A stretch of 64,000 bases of DNA from Paenibacillus_V sp046244365 (GTDB lineage Bacteria; Bacillota; Bacilli; Paenibacillales; NBRC-103111). The position numbers were made by a program, and so were the translations under genes. Shown here piece after piece: positions 16,151 to 29,500 of the stretch (the first letter of the stretch is position 1; each line of letters opens with the position of its first letter). Location of the stretch: assembly GCF_046244365.1 (NCBI RefSeq), contig NZ_CP176395.1, positions 2,294,001 through 2,358,000 of the forward strand, read 5' to 3'. The notes beneath the pieces were generated by a model that saw only the letters and a list, made by a program, of their open reading frames with translations, ran no database searches and was not told the origin of the DNA.

Positions 16151-17273
16151 GCCGGCGATGCATTTGATTCTTCGCAAAATGCTGATCAAGCTGCCGGGGG
16201 TTCACGTTGCGGGCGCTTTTACGGATACGAATGCCGCAGCCGCCTTTCTAAGGGAGAACGATGACATCGGACTGGCTTTCGTAGACATCTCTATGCCGGG
16301 CGAGAGCGGAATGGAGTTCGCCGCCAAGATGGACGTTTCGGATTCGCCGGTGCAGGTCGTTTTCGTCACGTCGCATAAGGAGTTTGCCTTAAAAGCTTAC
16401 GAGCTGTCCGTGCTCGATTACTTGGTCAAGCCCGTCTCTCAGGAACGGCTGCAGCGGACTGTAAATCGCGCGATGGCGAACCGGCGGGTATTCCTATCGC
16501 CGTCACCTCCGTCTCCTGTTTCCGAAGATAACGGGAGACTCGTCATAACGGTGCTCGGCGACGTCTCTGTAAGCAATGAAGCCGGGCGCGTCAAGTGGAT
16601 CTCACGGAAATGCGCGGAGTTGTTCGCTTATTTACTGCTATACCGCGGCAAGCGTATTCCCCGTTCCAGACTGGTTGCGGATATTTTCGGAGGCATGGTC
16701 CAATCCAATGCGGAGAGCTATCTGAATACGACCGTCTATCAATTGCGTAAGTCTCTGGAACCGTTAGGCATGCGCGAGGCCATACGCTCGGAGAACGACG
16801 GCTACGCGCTCGAATTGAAAGATCCCGTGATCGATTACGTGGAATTCGAAAAGCAAGCGAAAGAACTGCAAGCAGTCGAAACCGGGAATGTCGCGAGAGC
16901 GCTGCAAATCGAACGGCTGTTTACCGGCGATCTGTTCGGGGATAAGGCGTATGTGTGGGCTATTCACGAAACGGAGCGTTATGCCGAAATGTACGCTTCG
17001 TTCGTCGTGCGGCTTGCCGAAGCGCTTATTTCCTTAAAGGATACGACAGCCGCGTCCAAACTGGTGCTCAAGCTTAAGGAGCGCAATCCGCTGGACGAAT
17101 CGATGATGCGTCTGCTTATGACGATACACGAGCAGACCGGGGACAAAAAGGGATTGACCGCGTTGTATACCGATTATGTACGGCTTCTAAGCCGGGAGCT
17201 CGGCATTCGTCCGTCCGATGAACTGATTCAGCTATATGATAGGCTGGTAAGCAGGCTTACCGACAAAATATAA
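16125..17273 (+). CDS. Response regulator with winged helix and BTAD domain (SARP-like)
   Basis: 382 residues from ATG 16125 after GGAGGCGGAG. The receiver has D54 (FVDISMPG) and K102 (DYLVKPVS). A winged helix follows at about 145-225 (RKCAELFAYLLLYRGKRIPR, then YLNTTVYQLRKSLE), and then a bacterial transcriptional-activation domain of TPR-like helices (about 240-375) ending RELGIRPSDELIQLYDRL. REC-wHTH-BTAD regulators are best known as activators. It is paralogous to the regulator at 35289, on the far side of the giant gene; both share the TTVYQLRK/STVYQLRK and DYL.KPV patterns. Confidence 0.92.
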   Translation: MNVILVDDEPAMHLILRKMLIKLPGVHVAGAFTDTNAAAAFLRENDDIGLAFVDISMPGESGMEFAAKMDVSDSPVQVVFVTSHKEFALKAYELSVLDYLVKPVSQERLQRTVNRAMANRRVFLSPSPPSPVSEDNGRLVITVLGDVSVSNEAGRVKWISRKCAELFAYLLLYRGKRIPRSRLVADIFGGMVQSNAESYLNTTVYQLRKSLEPLGMREAIRSENDGYALELKDPVIDYVEFEKQAKELQAVETGNVARALQIERLFTGDLFGDKAYVWAIHETERYAEMYASFVVRLAEALISLKDTTAASKLVLKLKERNPLDESMMRLLMTIHEQTGDKKGLTALYTDYVRLLSRELGIRPSDELIQLYDRLVSRLTDKI

Positions 17274-17291
17274 ATATTTTCGTCAATCAAT

Positions 17292-17336
17292 AAAAACCGC
17301 GAGGGCTTGATCCTGCGCGGTTTTTGTCTTTTTTTG
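17292..17336 (+). terminator. Terminator after the first kinase-regulator pair
   Basis: 10-bp stem (17292-17301 with 17316-17325) followed by T-rich sequence with a run of seven T. The giant gene therefore needs its own promoter in 17337-17490, where I see no clear -35/-10 pair. Confidence 0.85.
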
Positions 17337-17503
17337 TCCGAGTTTTTCATTATTCTTTTATTGGGCCGAAGTAGACTTAGAGTGGAAAGCTGCTAATCTG
17401 TCTGCGGAATGAAGGCTCCTGTCGAACCGTACGAAGTCACCTCAAGAAAACGGACATGCCGAATACGATGACAAGTTTCGTTTAATAGGAAAGGAGATTT
17501 ATT

Positions 17504-20500
17504 ATGGGAAGGTATTTTACTAGGAAGTGGAAGGTTATCGTGCTCAATTGGCTTCTGATTGTAAGCATGATTTGCGGGATAGTGCCGCCGGGTATCGGCT
17601 CGGCGAACGAAACCGCGGCTTCGTCGACCGCTCCATCCGCGAAAGCGGATCTTTCGGGCCATTGGGCGGAGAAAACGTTGTCCGAGTGGATCGATAGGGG
17701 GTTTATCGAAGGCTACCAGGACGGTACCGTCCGCCCCGATCTGATCATTACGCGAATCGAATTCGTCGCACTCGTCAATCGATTGTTCGCTTACAAGGGG
17801 ACGGCCGACGTTTCCTTCAAGGACGTGCCTGCTGCTGCCTGGTTCGCCCCTCAGGTAAGAGCGGCCGCAGAGGCCGGATATATTCAGGGGTACCCCGACG
17901 GCAGCTTCCGGCCGAACGAAGCGCTTCTCCGCGTGGAAGCGGCGATGATGCTTTCGAAGCTCGTTCCAGTGGTTATTCCGGAGGGGAAGAACGCTCTTGA
18001 TGCGTTCAAGGATCAGAACAGCGTGCCGGGCTACGGCCGCGATTCGCTCGGCGCCGCAATGGAGTCGGGATATATCGACGGCTATCCGGATCAAACCGTT
18101 CGCCCTTCGAAGCCTCTCACGCGAGCCGAAGCCGTCGTCTTACTGGACCGGATTCGGAAGAAATCCGTTGTAAAAGCCGACGGAGGAATCGTTCCGGCAG
18201 CCCGAACGCTGGATTCCGCAGGTACATACGGACCGGCGACAGGCTCGTATACGGTAGCGGGGGATCTTACGATAGACGCTCCGGGCACCGTGCTGCGGAA
18301 TACGGTCATCAAGGGAAACTTGGTGATCGGCAAAAAGGTCGGAGAAGGAGACGTCTTCCTCGACCATGTTACCGTGCTTGGGAGCACGATGATAAATGGC
18401 GGAGGGGAACACAGCATTCATATTGACAACTCCCAGCTGGGGACCGTTGTCATCGATAAGACGGATGGCCGGATTCGGGTTGTCGTCGGAGGATCGACGG
18501 TAATCGAACAGATGGACGTCCAGTCGGATGCCCGCATTGAATCGAACGGGACAGCGTCCGGCGGCATCGAAGGCATCGTTATCACTGCGGACGGAGAAGT
18601 CGTCTTGTCCGGCGCTTTCGGCCGGGTTGAGATCAAGAGCGACGTTAAGGTAAGCGTCAGCTCGGGGAAGATTGATCGTCTATCGGTAAACGAGAACGTA
18701 AACGACTCTACCATTACGCTGAGTCAAGGCGTCCAGGTAGCTGCGATGGAATTGCACGGCGCTTCCAGCGTGAAGGGGGAGGGCGAGATCGGCAAAGCGC
18801 TGGTCGACGCCCCCAATGTTCATTTCGAGACCAAGCCGGGCAGCGTAGAGACGACGATACGGGGCGAGGGGCCTGCCGCTCCGTCGGGAGGTTCCGGCAA
18901 CGGGGAGACACCGACGACGGCACCTACATCGGCGCCTACACAGGCACCGACATCGACGCCGACGGCAACGCCGAGTGCGACGCCAACGGCAACGCCGAGC
19001 GCGACGCCGACGGCAACGCCGAGTGCGACGCCAACGGCAACGCCGAGCGAAACGCCAACGGCAACGCCGAGCGCGACGCCAACGGCAACACCGAGTGCGA
19101 CGCCAACGGCAACGCCGAGCGCGACGCCAACGGCAACGCCGAGCGCGACGCCGACGGCAACGCCGACTGCGACGCCGACGGCAACGCCGAGCGCGACGCC
19201 AACGGCAACGCCGAGCGAAACGCCAACGGCAACGCCGAGCACGACGCCAACGGCAACGCCGAGCGCGACGCCGACGGCAACGCCGACCGCGACGCCGACG
19301 GCAACGCCGACTGCGACGCCAACGTCAACGCCGAGCGCGACGCCGACGGCAACGCCGACTGCGACGCCAACGCCAACGCCGAGCACGACGCCGACGGCAA
19401 CGCCGAGCGCGACTCCGACAGCAACGCCAACACCAACGCCAACGCCGACGGGCAATCCGACCGTGGCTGTAAGCGTTGCGGTAAGCCAGCCAAGCGCAGC
19501 CGGCATCCAGTTGACCTTCAACCCTGCCGTTCCTAATTTGACCGCAGATGCGGTTACCCTTAAGAACGCAGCCAACGTATCCGTGCCGGTCGAATCCGTT
19601 GCTACGTTATCCGGCGGATATACTTACCGTGTTACGGCCGCTATGCATGAGGGAGAGTCTTATACGGTAACGCTGGCCAAAACAGGCTATGATTTTGGCG
19701 CTGCGGTTACGTTCAGCGTACCGGTCACGCCGCCGCAAGATATCGCGGTCACGGCACCGGCGCAACATATAAGCGCAGCCGGCTTCCGCGTGTCGTTCGA
19801 TAAGCCGGTCGCGGGACTGGCGGCTTCCGATTTTAAGTTGAAGCAGAGCGGGACGGGGGACGCCGTCGGCATTACGAGAGCGGAGACGACCGATGACGGA
19901 GCTTCGTACGTATTGACCGCTTCGCTGGCGGAGGGCAGCAGGTATGCGTTGACCATCGTCAAGGCGGGGTATAGCTTTGGAAGCGAGGTTACGGTATTTG
20001 TGCCGGTCACGACTCCGCAAGTCGTCACGGTAACGGCGGCGGTTTACGGAATCGGCGAGGGGGGATTCACGGTAAGATTCAGCAAGCCGGTAGCGGGTTT
20101 AACCGCCGACCATTTCAGCCTCGCGAAGGACGATGGAACGGCGGTCACGATATCCGGTGCGGCAACGGATGACGGGGGCATTTCTTATGCCATTTCCGCG
20201 GCGCTTGCCAAAGGCGGGGTCTATACCCTAGCGATAGCCAAGACCGGATACGATTTCGGCTCTGCACAGGAGGTCTCGGTGCCGGGCGCCGCGGACGAGG
20301 TTGTCGTACCGTCGGTGAGCCGAGTGACGAGGGGCGGATTTATTTTGTCGCTGGACAAGCCGGTGCCGGGATTGGATCCGCTGAGCCTAAGTCTCCAGGA
20401 CAACAACGGGCAGACCGTAAGTATCGACATGCTCAGCGCCGTTGTTGTCGGCAGGAAATACGAGGTTTGGGCAACGCTTGATAAAAATAGTACGTATACC

Positions 20501-23500
20501 CTGACCCTGAGCAAGGAAGGATACGTTTTTGCCGAGCCCGTCACTTTACAGGCGGAGTCTGTCGAGATGCCGGCCACGGTAGGCTGGATCTCTCACCAAG
20601 GCTTCCTTCTAAACTTTACGAATCCGGTCAGCGGTTTGTCGGCCGATCCAATCACCTTGAGAGATTCGGCAGGAAATCCGGTTCACCCTGTAAGCATCCG
20701 GCTTGGCGGCGATGGCAAATCCGCTATCGTGGAGGCAAATCTTTCAGCCGGAGGCGCCTATCGTTACCGGCTGGATACGGACGACGACCGCTTCGCCGAA
20801 GGAACCGTCAACGTTCCCGCATCGATCACCGTAAGCAAGTACACGACCTTCGACGGATCGTTCGGAAACTATACCGGCCTTACGGTTCATTTTGCCAATC
20901 CGGTGCCGGGCTTAACAGCCGCTGCGTTCCAGTTGACAGGCGGGAACGGGAATCCCATCGCGTTCACTTCCGTTTCGACCGCAGACAATGGCGCCAGCTA
21001 TTCGCTTCTAACTTCGCAAGTAAGCTCGGGCGGTCCTTTTGTGCTCGCTATCACGGCATCGGGTTACGATTTCGGAGCTCCGGCCAAGCTGGTGAACGCA
21101 ACTCTCAACCTGTGGAACGCCGGACGGCAGCCGACGCAATTTATGGCCGGCTTGAATCCGAGCGTGCCGAATTTGACCGTGGACAATTTTAGTGCCAAGG
21201 ATGCGGCAGGCAAAGATGTTGCGATAACGAATGTCGCTTGGGACAACGGGCAGCGTATGTACATCGTTACCTTTAACGGCCAAGGTGGACAGAGCTATAG
21301 CGTATCTGCTAAAGCCGAAGGTTACGATTTCGGTGCTCCGGGAACGATTCGGATATTTGCCCAAAATGCGATCGTGAATCCTTCATATACCGGATTTACC
21401 TTGGGGCTCAATCCGCCCGTTGCGATCAATACGGAGTATGGATTTACGCTCGCGAGAGACAACGGCAGCTCGGTTGCCATCCGTTCGGTCGTGACAGGCG
21501 ACGGGGGCGGCAGCTATCGGATTGCGGCAGATTTAACGCCGGGCAGCTATCGTTTGACGGTAAATGCGGATATCGGCAGCAACGTATTCTGGTTCGCGGT
21601 TCCGGTCGTAGCGACCGTATCGGTCGACCAAATTACCGATAAAGGCTTGAACGTCAAATTGAACTATCCGGTTAACGGGCTTGACGCCGGCAGTTTTGTT
21701 CTCGTCAATGCCGTTACGGGCGACCAAGTGAGCATTCAATCCGCATCGACGACGGACCAGGGCGGCACTTACCGCCTTGCGGCCGGTTTGCCCGGAGGCA
21801 GCTACAATCTGAAACTGACCGGACACTTGCCTGCCGCCGGCGTCCATTTCCAGGTTGCCGAGACGATCGTTGCCGGCGTATCTACGATAACGAAGGTCAC
21901 GAAGGCAGGCTTCGATCTCGCGTTCGAACACGCCGTGCCCGGCTTGCTGCCGGCCCATATCGAGATCCGTGATTCGCAGAACAATAGGTTGAGCGGAATT
22001 GCGCTGGCAACGGACGATAATGGCGCCAGCTATCACGTATATGTTAATCTGGCCAGCCATGCAGACTATACGGTAATGCTTGAGAAAGATTATGTCGCGT
22101 TCGATTCCCCGATTGCGTTCCATGTCAATCGTTTCGTATCGGGAAGCGTTATGGATGTGACGGGCGACGGACATTTGATCTTGAAGTTCTCTCCCGCGTT
22201 CCCTGAGATTGAGAATTATTTCGGGTTATCCTTAACGGACGCGAGCGGCCGGATTTATTATCCGAACTTGTTCGAGTCGGCTGACGGCGGCGCCAGCTAC
22301 CGGCTTTATGTTCCGAATCAGCTTCAACCGGGGACAATCTACGCGTTCAAGCTCGATATGCCCGGATACGAGATGAGCCCGGTGCCGTTCACGACGCCGC
22401 CGGCTGTACACGTCTCGGAAGCGACGACTTCAGGATTAAGAGTAAGTTTCGGCACTCCGATCCCGGGACTTCTGAAAAAGAACTTTATCGTTCGCAGCGC
22501 TCAAGGGGAGACGATTGTCCTGACATCGGCGGTTACGAACGACGGCGGAGCGAGCTACCTGCTTGCGGGTGCGCTGGCAGGCGGCAGCTATTATACCTTG
22601 CAATTGAAACCGGAAGCCGCTTATCAAATCAACGCGCCTGTACCGTTTTTCGTTACGAAGATCGTCTCGGCTGCAATCAATGGAGTGACCGATAAAGGCT
22701 TCAAGCTCAAGTTCAGTTCCCCAATCGCCGGATTGTCGGCTAATCAGCTTATTCTTCGCGATCCGAGCGGGAACCTGATTCCGAGCAGTCAATATTCCTT
22801 GGAGTCCGGCGACCAGGGACTTAGTTACCAAGTTTACTTGACCATGTTCAGTCCGGGTGTGGGATACACGTTGGATCTGGCCAGAGACGAATTCAAGCTG
22901 GCGTCTCCGGCCGCGTTTGACATTCCGGCATCGGTGTCCGTCCGTCTGCTTGGGATGAAGACGAATGAAATCGTCATCTACGTATATCCGGACTTGCCCG
23001 GCTTGAACGCGGACAACTTTGCCTTATTTGACAGCCAAGGCCGCAAGGTCGCGATAACGGCGACCTATCAGGGCGGCAGCCTTTACAAGATCGAAGGGAT
23101 CTTCGATCAGGCGGAAACGTACACGCTCACGGCGAGTGCCCCGGGCTATTCGTTCGGAGATCCGATCAAAGCCGGATTCAAGATGAATGTCGATGTCATC
23201 GTCAACCTGCAAACCCAGACGGGCTTCAAGCTGCACCTGTTCCCGGCGGTAGCGGAGTTGGACGCTTCCCATATTACGGTAACCGATGAAGGCGGAAACC
23301 CGATCGCGCTGCAATCCGCAGCAACGGCGGATTCCGGGGCGACCTATACTGTCCTTGTGCCGTTAACCGCAGGGAAAGCGTATACCGTTAGGATCGCTAA
23401 GGAGCATTATCATTTCTTCGCGCCGCCGGCATTCACCCTGAGCGCGAGACAGGCATCGGTCGACCATGTATCCTTGACAGGCTTTAGGCTAAACTTGACG

Positions 23501-26500
23501 TCTCCACTCAGTCTATTCTCTACCGACTTGAAGCTTGTAAACGATCAAGGCGAACCGGTTAAAAACGTTTCTATCGTGTCGCGGGACGCGGGCTTGACCT
23601 ATGTGGCGTATGCGGCGCTCGCTGCCGGCGTGCCGTATACGCTGCAGATCAATAAGATGGGGTATGATTTCGGAGCGGCAATTCCGTTGTCCATTCAAGC
23701 GGTTACCCCTTCTTTCGTAGGCATGGAGAGCGGAAACAACAACGCGTTTATGCTTCACTTCGATCATGCCGTACCGAACATGCGCGCAAGCGACTTCCAG
23801 ATCAGACGAAACGGAAACGCCGCTTTCCTCCCCGTGCAGCAGGTTACGACTACGGACGGAGGATTCACCTATAAGATCGAATCCGCCTTCTGGGGAGCGG
23901 AGAGCTATTCGGTTCTTCCGGTGAAGGACGGATATGACTTCGGCTCGTCTGTCGTGATCGACGTGCCTGTCATCGTACGCACGGCCGTATTGCGCTCGGG
24001 AGCCGCCCATGTCGACATCAGCCTAAATCCGGCGGTTCCGGACTTGAGCACTGGACATTTCAGGCTGGAAGACAGCTCCGGCCAACCGTTGACCGCAGCA
24101 TCGGCCGTGACGGAAGACGGCGGCGCGACATATCGTGTGACTTCCGCCTTCGGCGGCGGCCAGACTTACACGGTTACCCTAGATAAGGAAGGCTATGATT
24201 TCGGCGGCGGACTTTCCGTCTTCTTCCCAAGTATCATTACCGTCAGTTTGGGCGAAAGCAATGCTCGGCAGATGATTGCAAAGCTATCTCCTGCCGTGGG
24301 TGGTTTGCCGGCAAGCAGCTTTACGATTCGCGATTCCGGCGGCCAGCCAATTCCGATCGACTCCGTCACCGAGTTTAACGACGGAATGGCCTATGCATTG
24401 GTTGCCTCACTGAACGAGGGCGAGTCCTACATGCTATCGCTTTCGGCTTCGGATTACGATTTCGGATCCGCTTTGACGGCAACCGTGCCGATTACGGTAA
24501 CGAAAACGGTTGAAGCGATTCGCCGCACCGGTTTCACCGTGAAGCTGAACAAGGCCGTGCCGGGCTTAAGCGCGAGCCAGTTTACTCTGCTGGACGTTCA
24601 AGGCCGGCAGGTCGGGCTTCAGGCGGCAAGCTCAAGCGATGGAGGACAATCGTATCAGGTTCAAGCCTCCCTCACGGAAGGCCAATCCTATACCGTGGCA
24701 ATAGCGCAAAGTCTGTACGATTTCGACACCGGTACGCCGCTGCTCGTACCCGTTCCGGTAACGCCGTCGATTGCCGCAGCTGCGCGCAAAGGATTCACGC
24801 TGAGCTTGCCGGCATCGATAGCAGGACTTTCCGCAGCCAACGTATCGCTGCTGGACAATGGAGGAGCATCCGTCCAGGTGGACGCTTTGACCACGGCGGA
24901 CGGCGGTTCGACGTATGCGGCGGCAGCCGAATTGAAGGACGGTGAAAGCTACACGTTGACCGTTACGTCGCCTGGCTACGATTTCGGTACGCCTTTGCCA
25001 TTCGTCGTTCGAAGCTTGTCGACTTCGGATATGACCGTATCCTGGTTCAGCTTGAATCTGAGCGTGGCCATCCCGCGCTTGAAGGCGTCGTTCGTCAAGC
25101 TTGCCGATAGCTCTGGCAATGCGATCCCGCTGGACGCTACCAGCTTTTACGACAGCAACTGGAATAACGCCAATGCCGGCAAAGCGTATACGGTTCAAGT
25201 CCGGTTGACCCCTGGCGAAATCTACACGGTAACGGTTGCGGATCCGGAAAATCCGGTCGAGGGGCCGATTGAAGCGATTTTACCGCTTGTCGTCCGCAGT
25301 CAAGTGGAACACGCAGACCGTAACGGGTTAACCGTATCGCTATCACGGGCGCAAACCGTTCTGCAGCAAGGCAATGTCGAGATCGTAACGGAAGCGGGCG
25401 ATGCAGTCGCCGTAACCGGGGTTGTTCCCGGCACGACGGTAGGAACCTACATCATTCAGGCCGCGCTGGCGGAAGGCGGCACTTATTCGCTTCGTTTCAA
25501 CAAGAAGGGGATTGATTTCGGTGCTGCAGCCAGCCTGTACGTCCCTATTCATGTCGTCGCGAACGTCTCGACCGTGAACGAGAACGGCTTTACCCTTTCG
25601 CTGACCGTGCCGGCGCCGGAATTGAACATCGCGCTGCACGATAAACTCGGCAATCCGGTAACGCTTGCCTCGGTCACGACGCCGGATGGCGGACAAACGT
25701 ACAAAGTTGTCGCAAACTTGACTTACAATAAGGAGTTTTCGCTGAGTCTCGGCAAGGCAGGCTACGAGTTCGGTGCCGATTTGACAGTGAACAACGTCAG
25801 CTCGCCTCCGCAATTGCTCGCTGCAACGTCCAGCGAGAGCGGAACGCAGATCCTTCTGACATTTGACAAACCGCTGGAGAGCGTGCACCCGTATTCGTCG
25901 TTCTCGGTCATGATCGACTCCCAGTGGCAGAGCTCCGTGAATGCCGTGCTTGGGGCGGATCGGACGCAAATCGTCTTGACCTGGAGCGGCAGCGGCCGCA
26001 CGATCGGTTCGTCGTCCACGGCGGCAGTCGCCTATCCGAACGTGAACAGGGTTAAAGCGGTGAATCAAACGTATCTTGCCACCTTCGGCGAAGTGCCGGT
26101 GGCGAATGTCGCGACGGTGCTCGGTTACGTGACGAGTTATCCCTACAAGTACAACGCCGAATATCCGGCGCAGGTGCTTCATAACCAGTATGGCAAGACG
26201 GCATTGGAAACGGCTCAATTGCTGAGAGACGGCGGATTTACGACCGTAACCATTTACAAATGGGTCTTTAGCGGGTACCGCTTAAGTGACTTGGCTGAGC
26301 GCGCCCAGCTTTTCTATGCGATGCAAGCCGATGCCGCAACGATATACGAAGTCTTATCGTCATTAAGCTTTTCTTTCACCAATAATCAGAGTCTGGCCCG
26401 AGACTTGATCTCCGCAGGGTATAAAGCCGGCGAAATCGCGCCCGCTTTGCGGAAGCTCGGCTACCCGGCTAAAAATGTCGTACCTGCGCTCAAGTCTTCT

Positions 26501-29500
26501 GGCGTAACTGCCAAGGAAATCGCAAAAATGCTGCGCTCCGTGTATGAAGAGGCGAGCGGCAGCACAACCGGCCTGCTGAGGAACGCAGGCTACGGCAAGA
26601 ACGATATTGCCGCAGCCGTTCAGCAGGCATACGGACTGACGGCCGGCGCTGCGATTCAAGCGCTTATGGAAGGCGGGCTTCCGGCAAGCGATGCCGCTTC
26701 GGTCATAAAAGAGCTCTATGCCGCGGATGCGGTTACGAGCGCCGGATGGCTGACTCAAGCCGGCTATAAGGCTAGCGAGATTGGCGCGGCGCTCACGCAA
26801 AACTACAGCTTTGCTGACGCGGCCGAATTTGTCGGAACCTTCCTGGGTGCGGGCTTCGCCATACCCGAAGTCTATTCGGTCGCTCGCGGAGCGTATTCGA
26901 AGATAGACACGGCGGCAGCGATGCTGGGTGCGAGCTTGCCGAACAGAGAGATCGCCGGTGCCGTGAGAGCGGCAGGCGACAGCCCGGGCATCGTCATCAG
27001 CGCTTTAGGGATGAGAAATTACGCCGCCAGCGATATCGCAATCGTTGTGAAGGACGTATGGGGAAGTGAGGGAACGACCTTAAGCGATGTCATGCTGCAA
27101 TTCGGCAGCAACGGATACGATCTGGCGAAGCGGGCGGGCTTGCTTCGCGAAGTTTACGGAGCCGACATCTCTACGGCAATCGGGGCACTGTATGCGGGAG
27201 CGACTCCAGAACAAAGAAACGCCATGATCCGGTATCTGTTGATGGGCGGATACGAGCCTGCAGCCTTGGCGAATTATTTCATGAAACATGTGCCGTATGG
27301 CAACCGCTATGAAGTGTTCAGACAGCTTAAGCAAACAGGCATGACGACGGCTCGGGCACTGGAGACGGTTCGCGATGCCGTTGTGCAGGACGGTTCACCG
27401 TTTACATTAAGCGATGCCATGCAGATCTTCTATAAGGATTACACGAACCGCTACGAGGCGGCCGAGGTGCTAGCGGCTTTACGGGCGGCGTTCGCCGAGG
27501 ATTCGGACACGGCGCTTGACGCGATTTCCTTAGCAGAAGCCATGAACGGCGTGCGGATGTGGGAAAAGTACGCGATCGCCAAAGCCCTGATCAATCAGCT
27601 CGGTCTGACCCTGCAGCAATGGGTCGAGCTGGAGCGGACGAATGCTTTCGCGCTGGCTTACGGCTGTCCGTGCTCCGTGCCGGCGATCGTCAAGGACTCG
27701 CAATATTTGTTCTCGGGAGCGACCATGGAGGACATTACGGTCGCCATGAGCTTGTCCAGCCGGTTTACACTTGATGATATCGTGGAAGGGACGATCCCTT
27801 TTTACCCGACGGGCGGTGTCAGAGAGAAGGGATTGCCTTATCTGACCTCCGCGCTGAAGAATGCGGGATATGCATTCGAGGAAGTCGCCGCCGTGTTCGA
27901 AAGCAAAGGCTGGACCGAGTGGATATCCGCCTTCAGCAAACACGGAATCGCGGCAAGCAGCGTAGCGGCTTATCTGAAAAACACGTCTCTTTCGATGGAC
28001 CAGGTCATTGTCAAGCTGGCCCCTTATGCGCTTAAGAATATTGCGCTAGTACTGCGCGAGGAATACGGGCTGGATCAGAACGCAGCGATGGAGGCGATAC
28101 GCCGGAACTCCGGCGATGACGAGCAGGAGATCGGCATGGCGCTTGCCTGGGCTTACGGAAGCGATCCGATCGCGCTTTGGATTCAGCTGCTGCGATCGGA
28201 AGGAGCGACGGCGACATCCGTCATCAATACGCTCAGAGCCCGTTATCCTTCCTACCGGGATGCCGAGCAAGCGGGGCCGGCTCTGATCAAGGGCGGCTTC
28301 AGTCAGGATGAAGTCATGAAGGGGCTGCTTGTGCTCGCTTCCGGCCGCAACAATTTGAAGGAAACAATCGGCGTGCTGCAGCTGCTCTATTCCCAGCAGC
28401 AGGTCACGATCGCGCAGCTTCTGACCGCATCATCGATCGACACGCCTACGGGCGGGATCGAGTTTTTGAAGAAGGGCGGTTACGAGCTATCGGATATCGC
28501 ACGCACGCTCAAGGAATATTACGGCATTTCGGCAGGGGAAGCCGCCTATTTGCTCTCTGACGCTTATCCTTACGATGTGAACGGGATTCTGTTGGGGCTG
28601 GCAAGCATGTACGGGCAAACGCTCGAGACCACGATGGCCGAAACGCTCGAAGCGGAAGGAATCGACACCGTCGATGCCGGAATAGACTATTTGCGCAATG
28701 CGGGCTTCGGCATAAAAGAAATGGCCGGTCTGGCGAAATCGCGTTTCGGTCAGTCGGCCGGTCAAACGGCTCTTCTCTTCACGCAGAAGCATATGGGCGA
28801 CAACAACGTGCTGATTACGTCGATTGCCGCGGCATACGACCAGTCCGTCGAGTCGACGATTCATGCGCTGCTTGTCGAACAGGGGGTCGCCGCTTATGCC
28901 GGCGCCATTACGTTCGTCTTCCAGGCGAAGTTCAGTTTGGCGACGAGCATCAAGCTGGCGAAGAACGGATACGGAATCTCGGCGGGAGCAGCCCTGCATG
29001 AGCTGCTCGCCTCCAATCGATATCGCCAATCGGACGTAGTTGCGGGCATCTCCGATATATACGGAAGCTCGCAAAGCCAGAGCATCGTCGAATCGCTCGC
29101 GTCAAGCCAGCTCCATACGCTTGGCGATGCGGTGCCGTTCCTTCAGAAGATGGGCTATGGCTTACGAAATATCGTACGAGTAGGCAAGGAGCATTACGGC
29201 CTGTCCGCCGGCGCCACGTCCGCCGCACTAATGGCGGCGGGGGGCTTTAGTCAAGCGGACATTGAGCGTGAGGTGTCCGCCATTTACGGACAGACCATGA
29301 CGCAGACGGCACTGGATACGCTAGCGGAGATCGGAATTGCGACTTTTGCCGATGCAATCTCCGCTATGAAGAACAGGCAATTTACGCTGTCCGAAGTCGT
29401 GTTGGCCGCCAAATCCTATTACCTGCTGACGGCCGGCGAAGCGACCTATGCCTTATTGCAATCGAAACAATTTTTGAACTCGAATATCCTGAGTACCGTG

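Noticed and set aside
17337..17490. Promoter for the giant gene
   Set aside because: Only weak boxes such as TTGGGC were found; no pair good enough to report. An activator-dependent promoter is possible.
18820..19575. Long Val/Gly/Ala-rich, Ser/Ala-rich and Arg-rich frames on both strands over the Thr-Pro repeat
   Set aside because: They are mirror readings of the 24-bp tandem repeat; a periodic GC-rich sequence leaves all frames open. No starts with ribosome sites.
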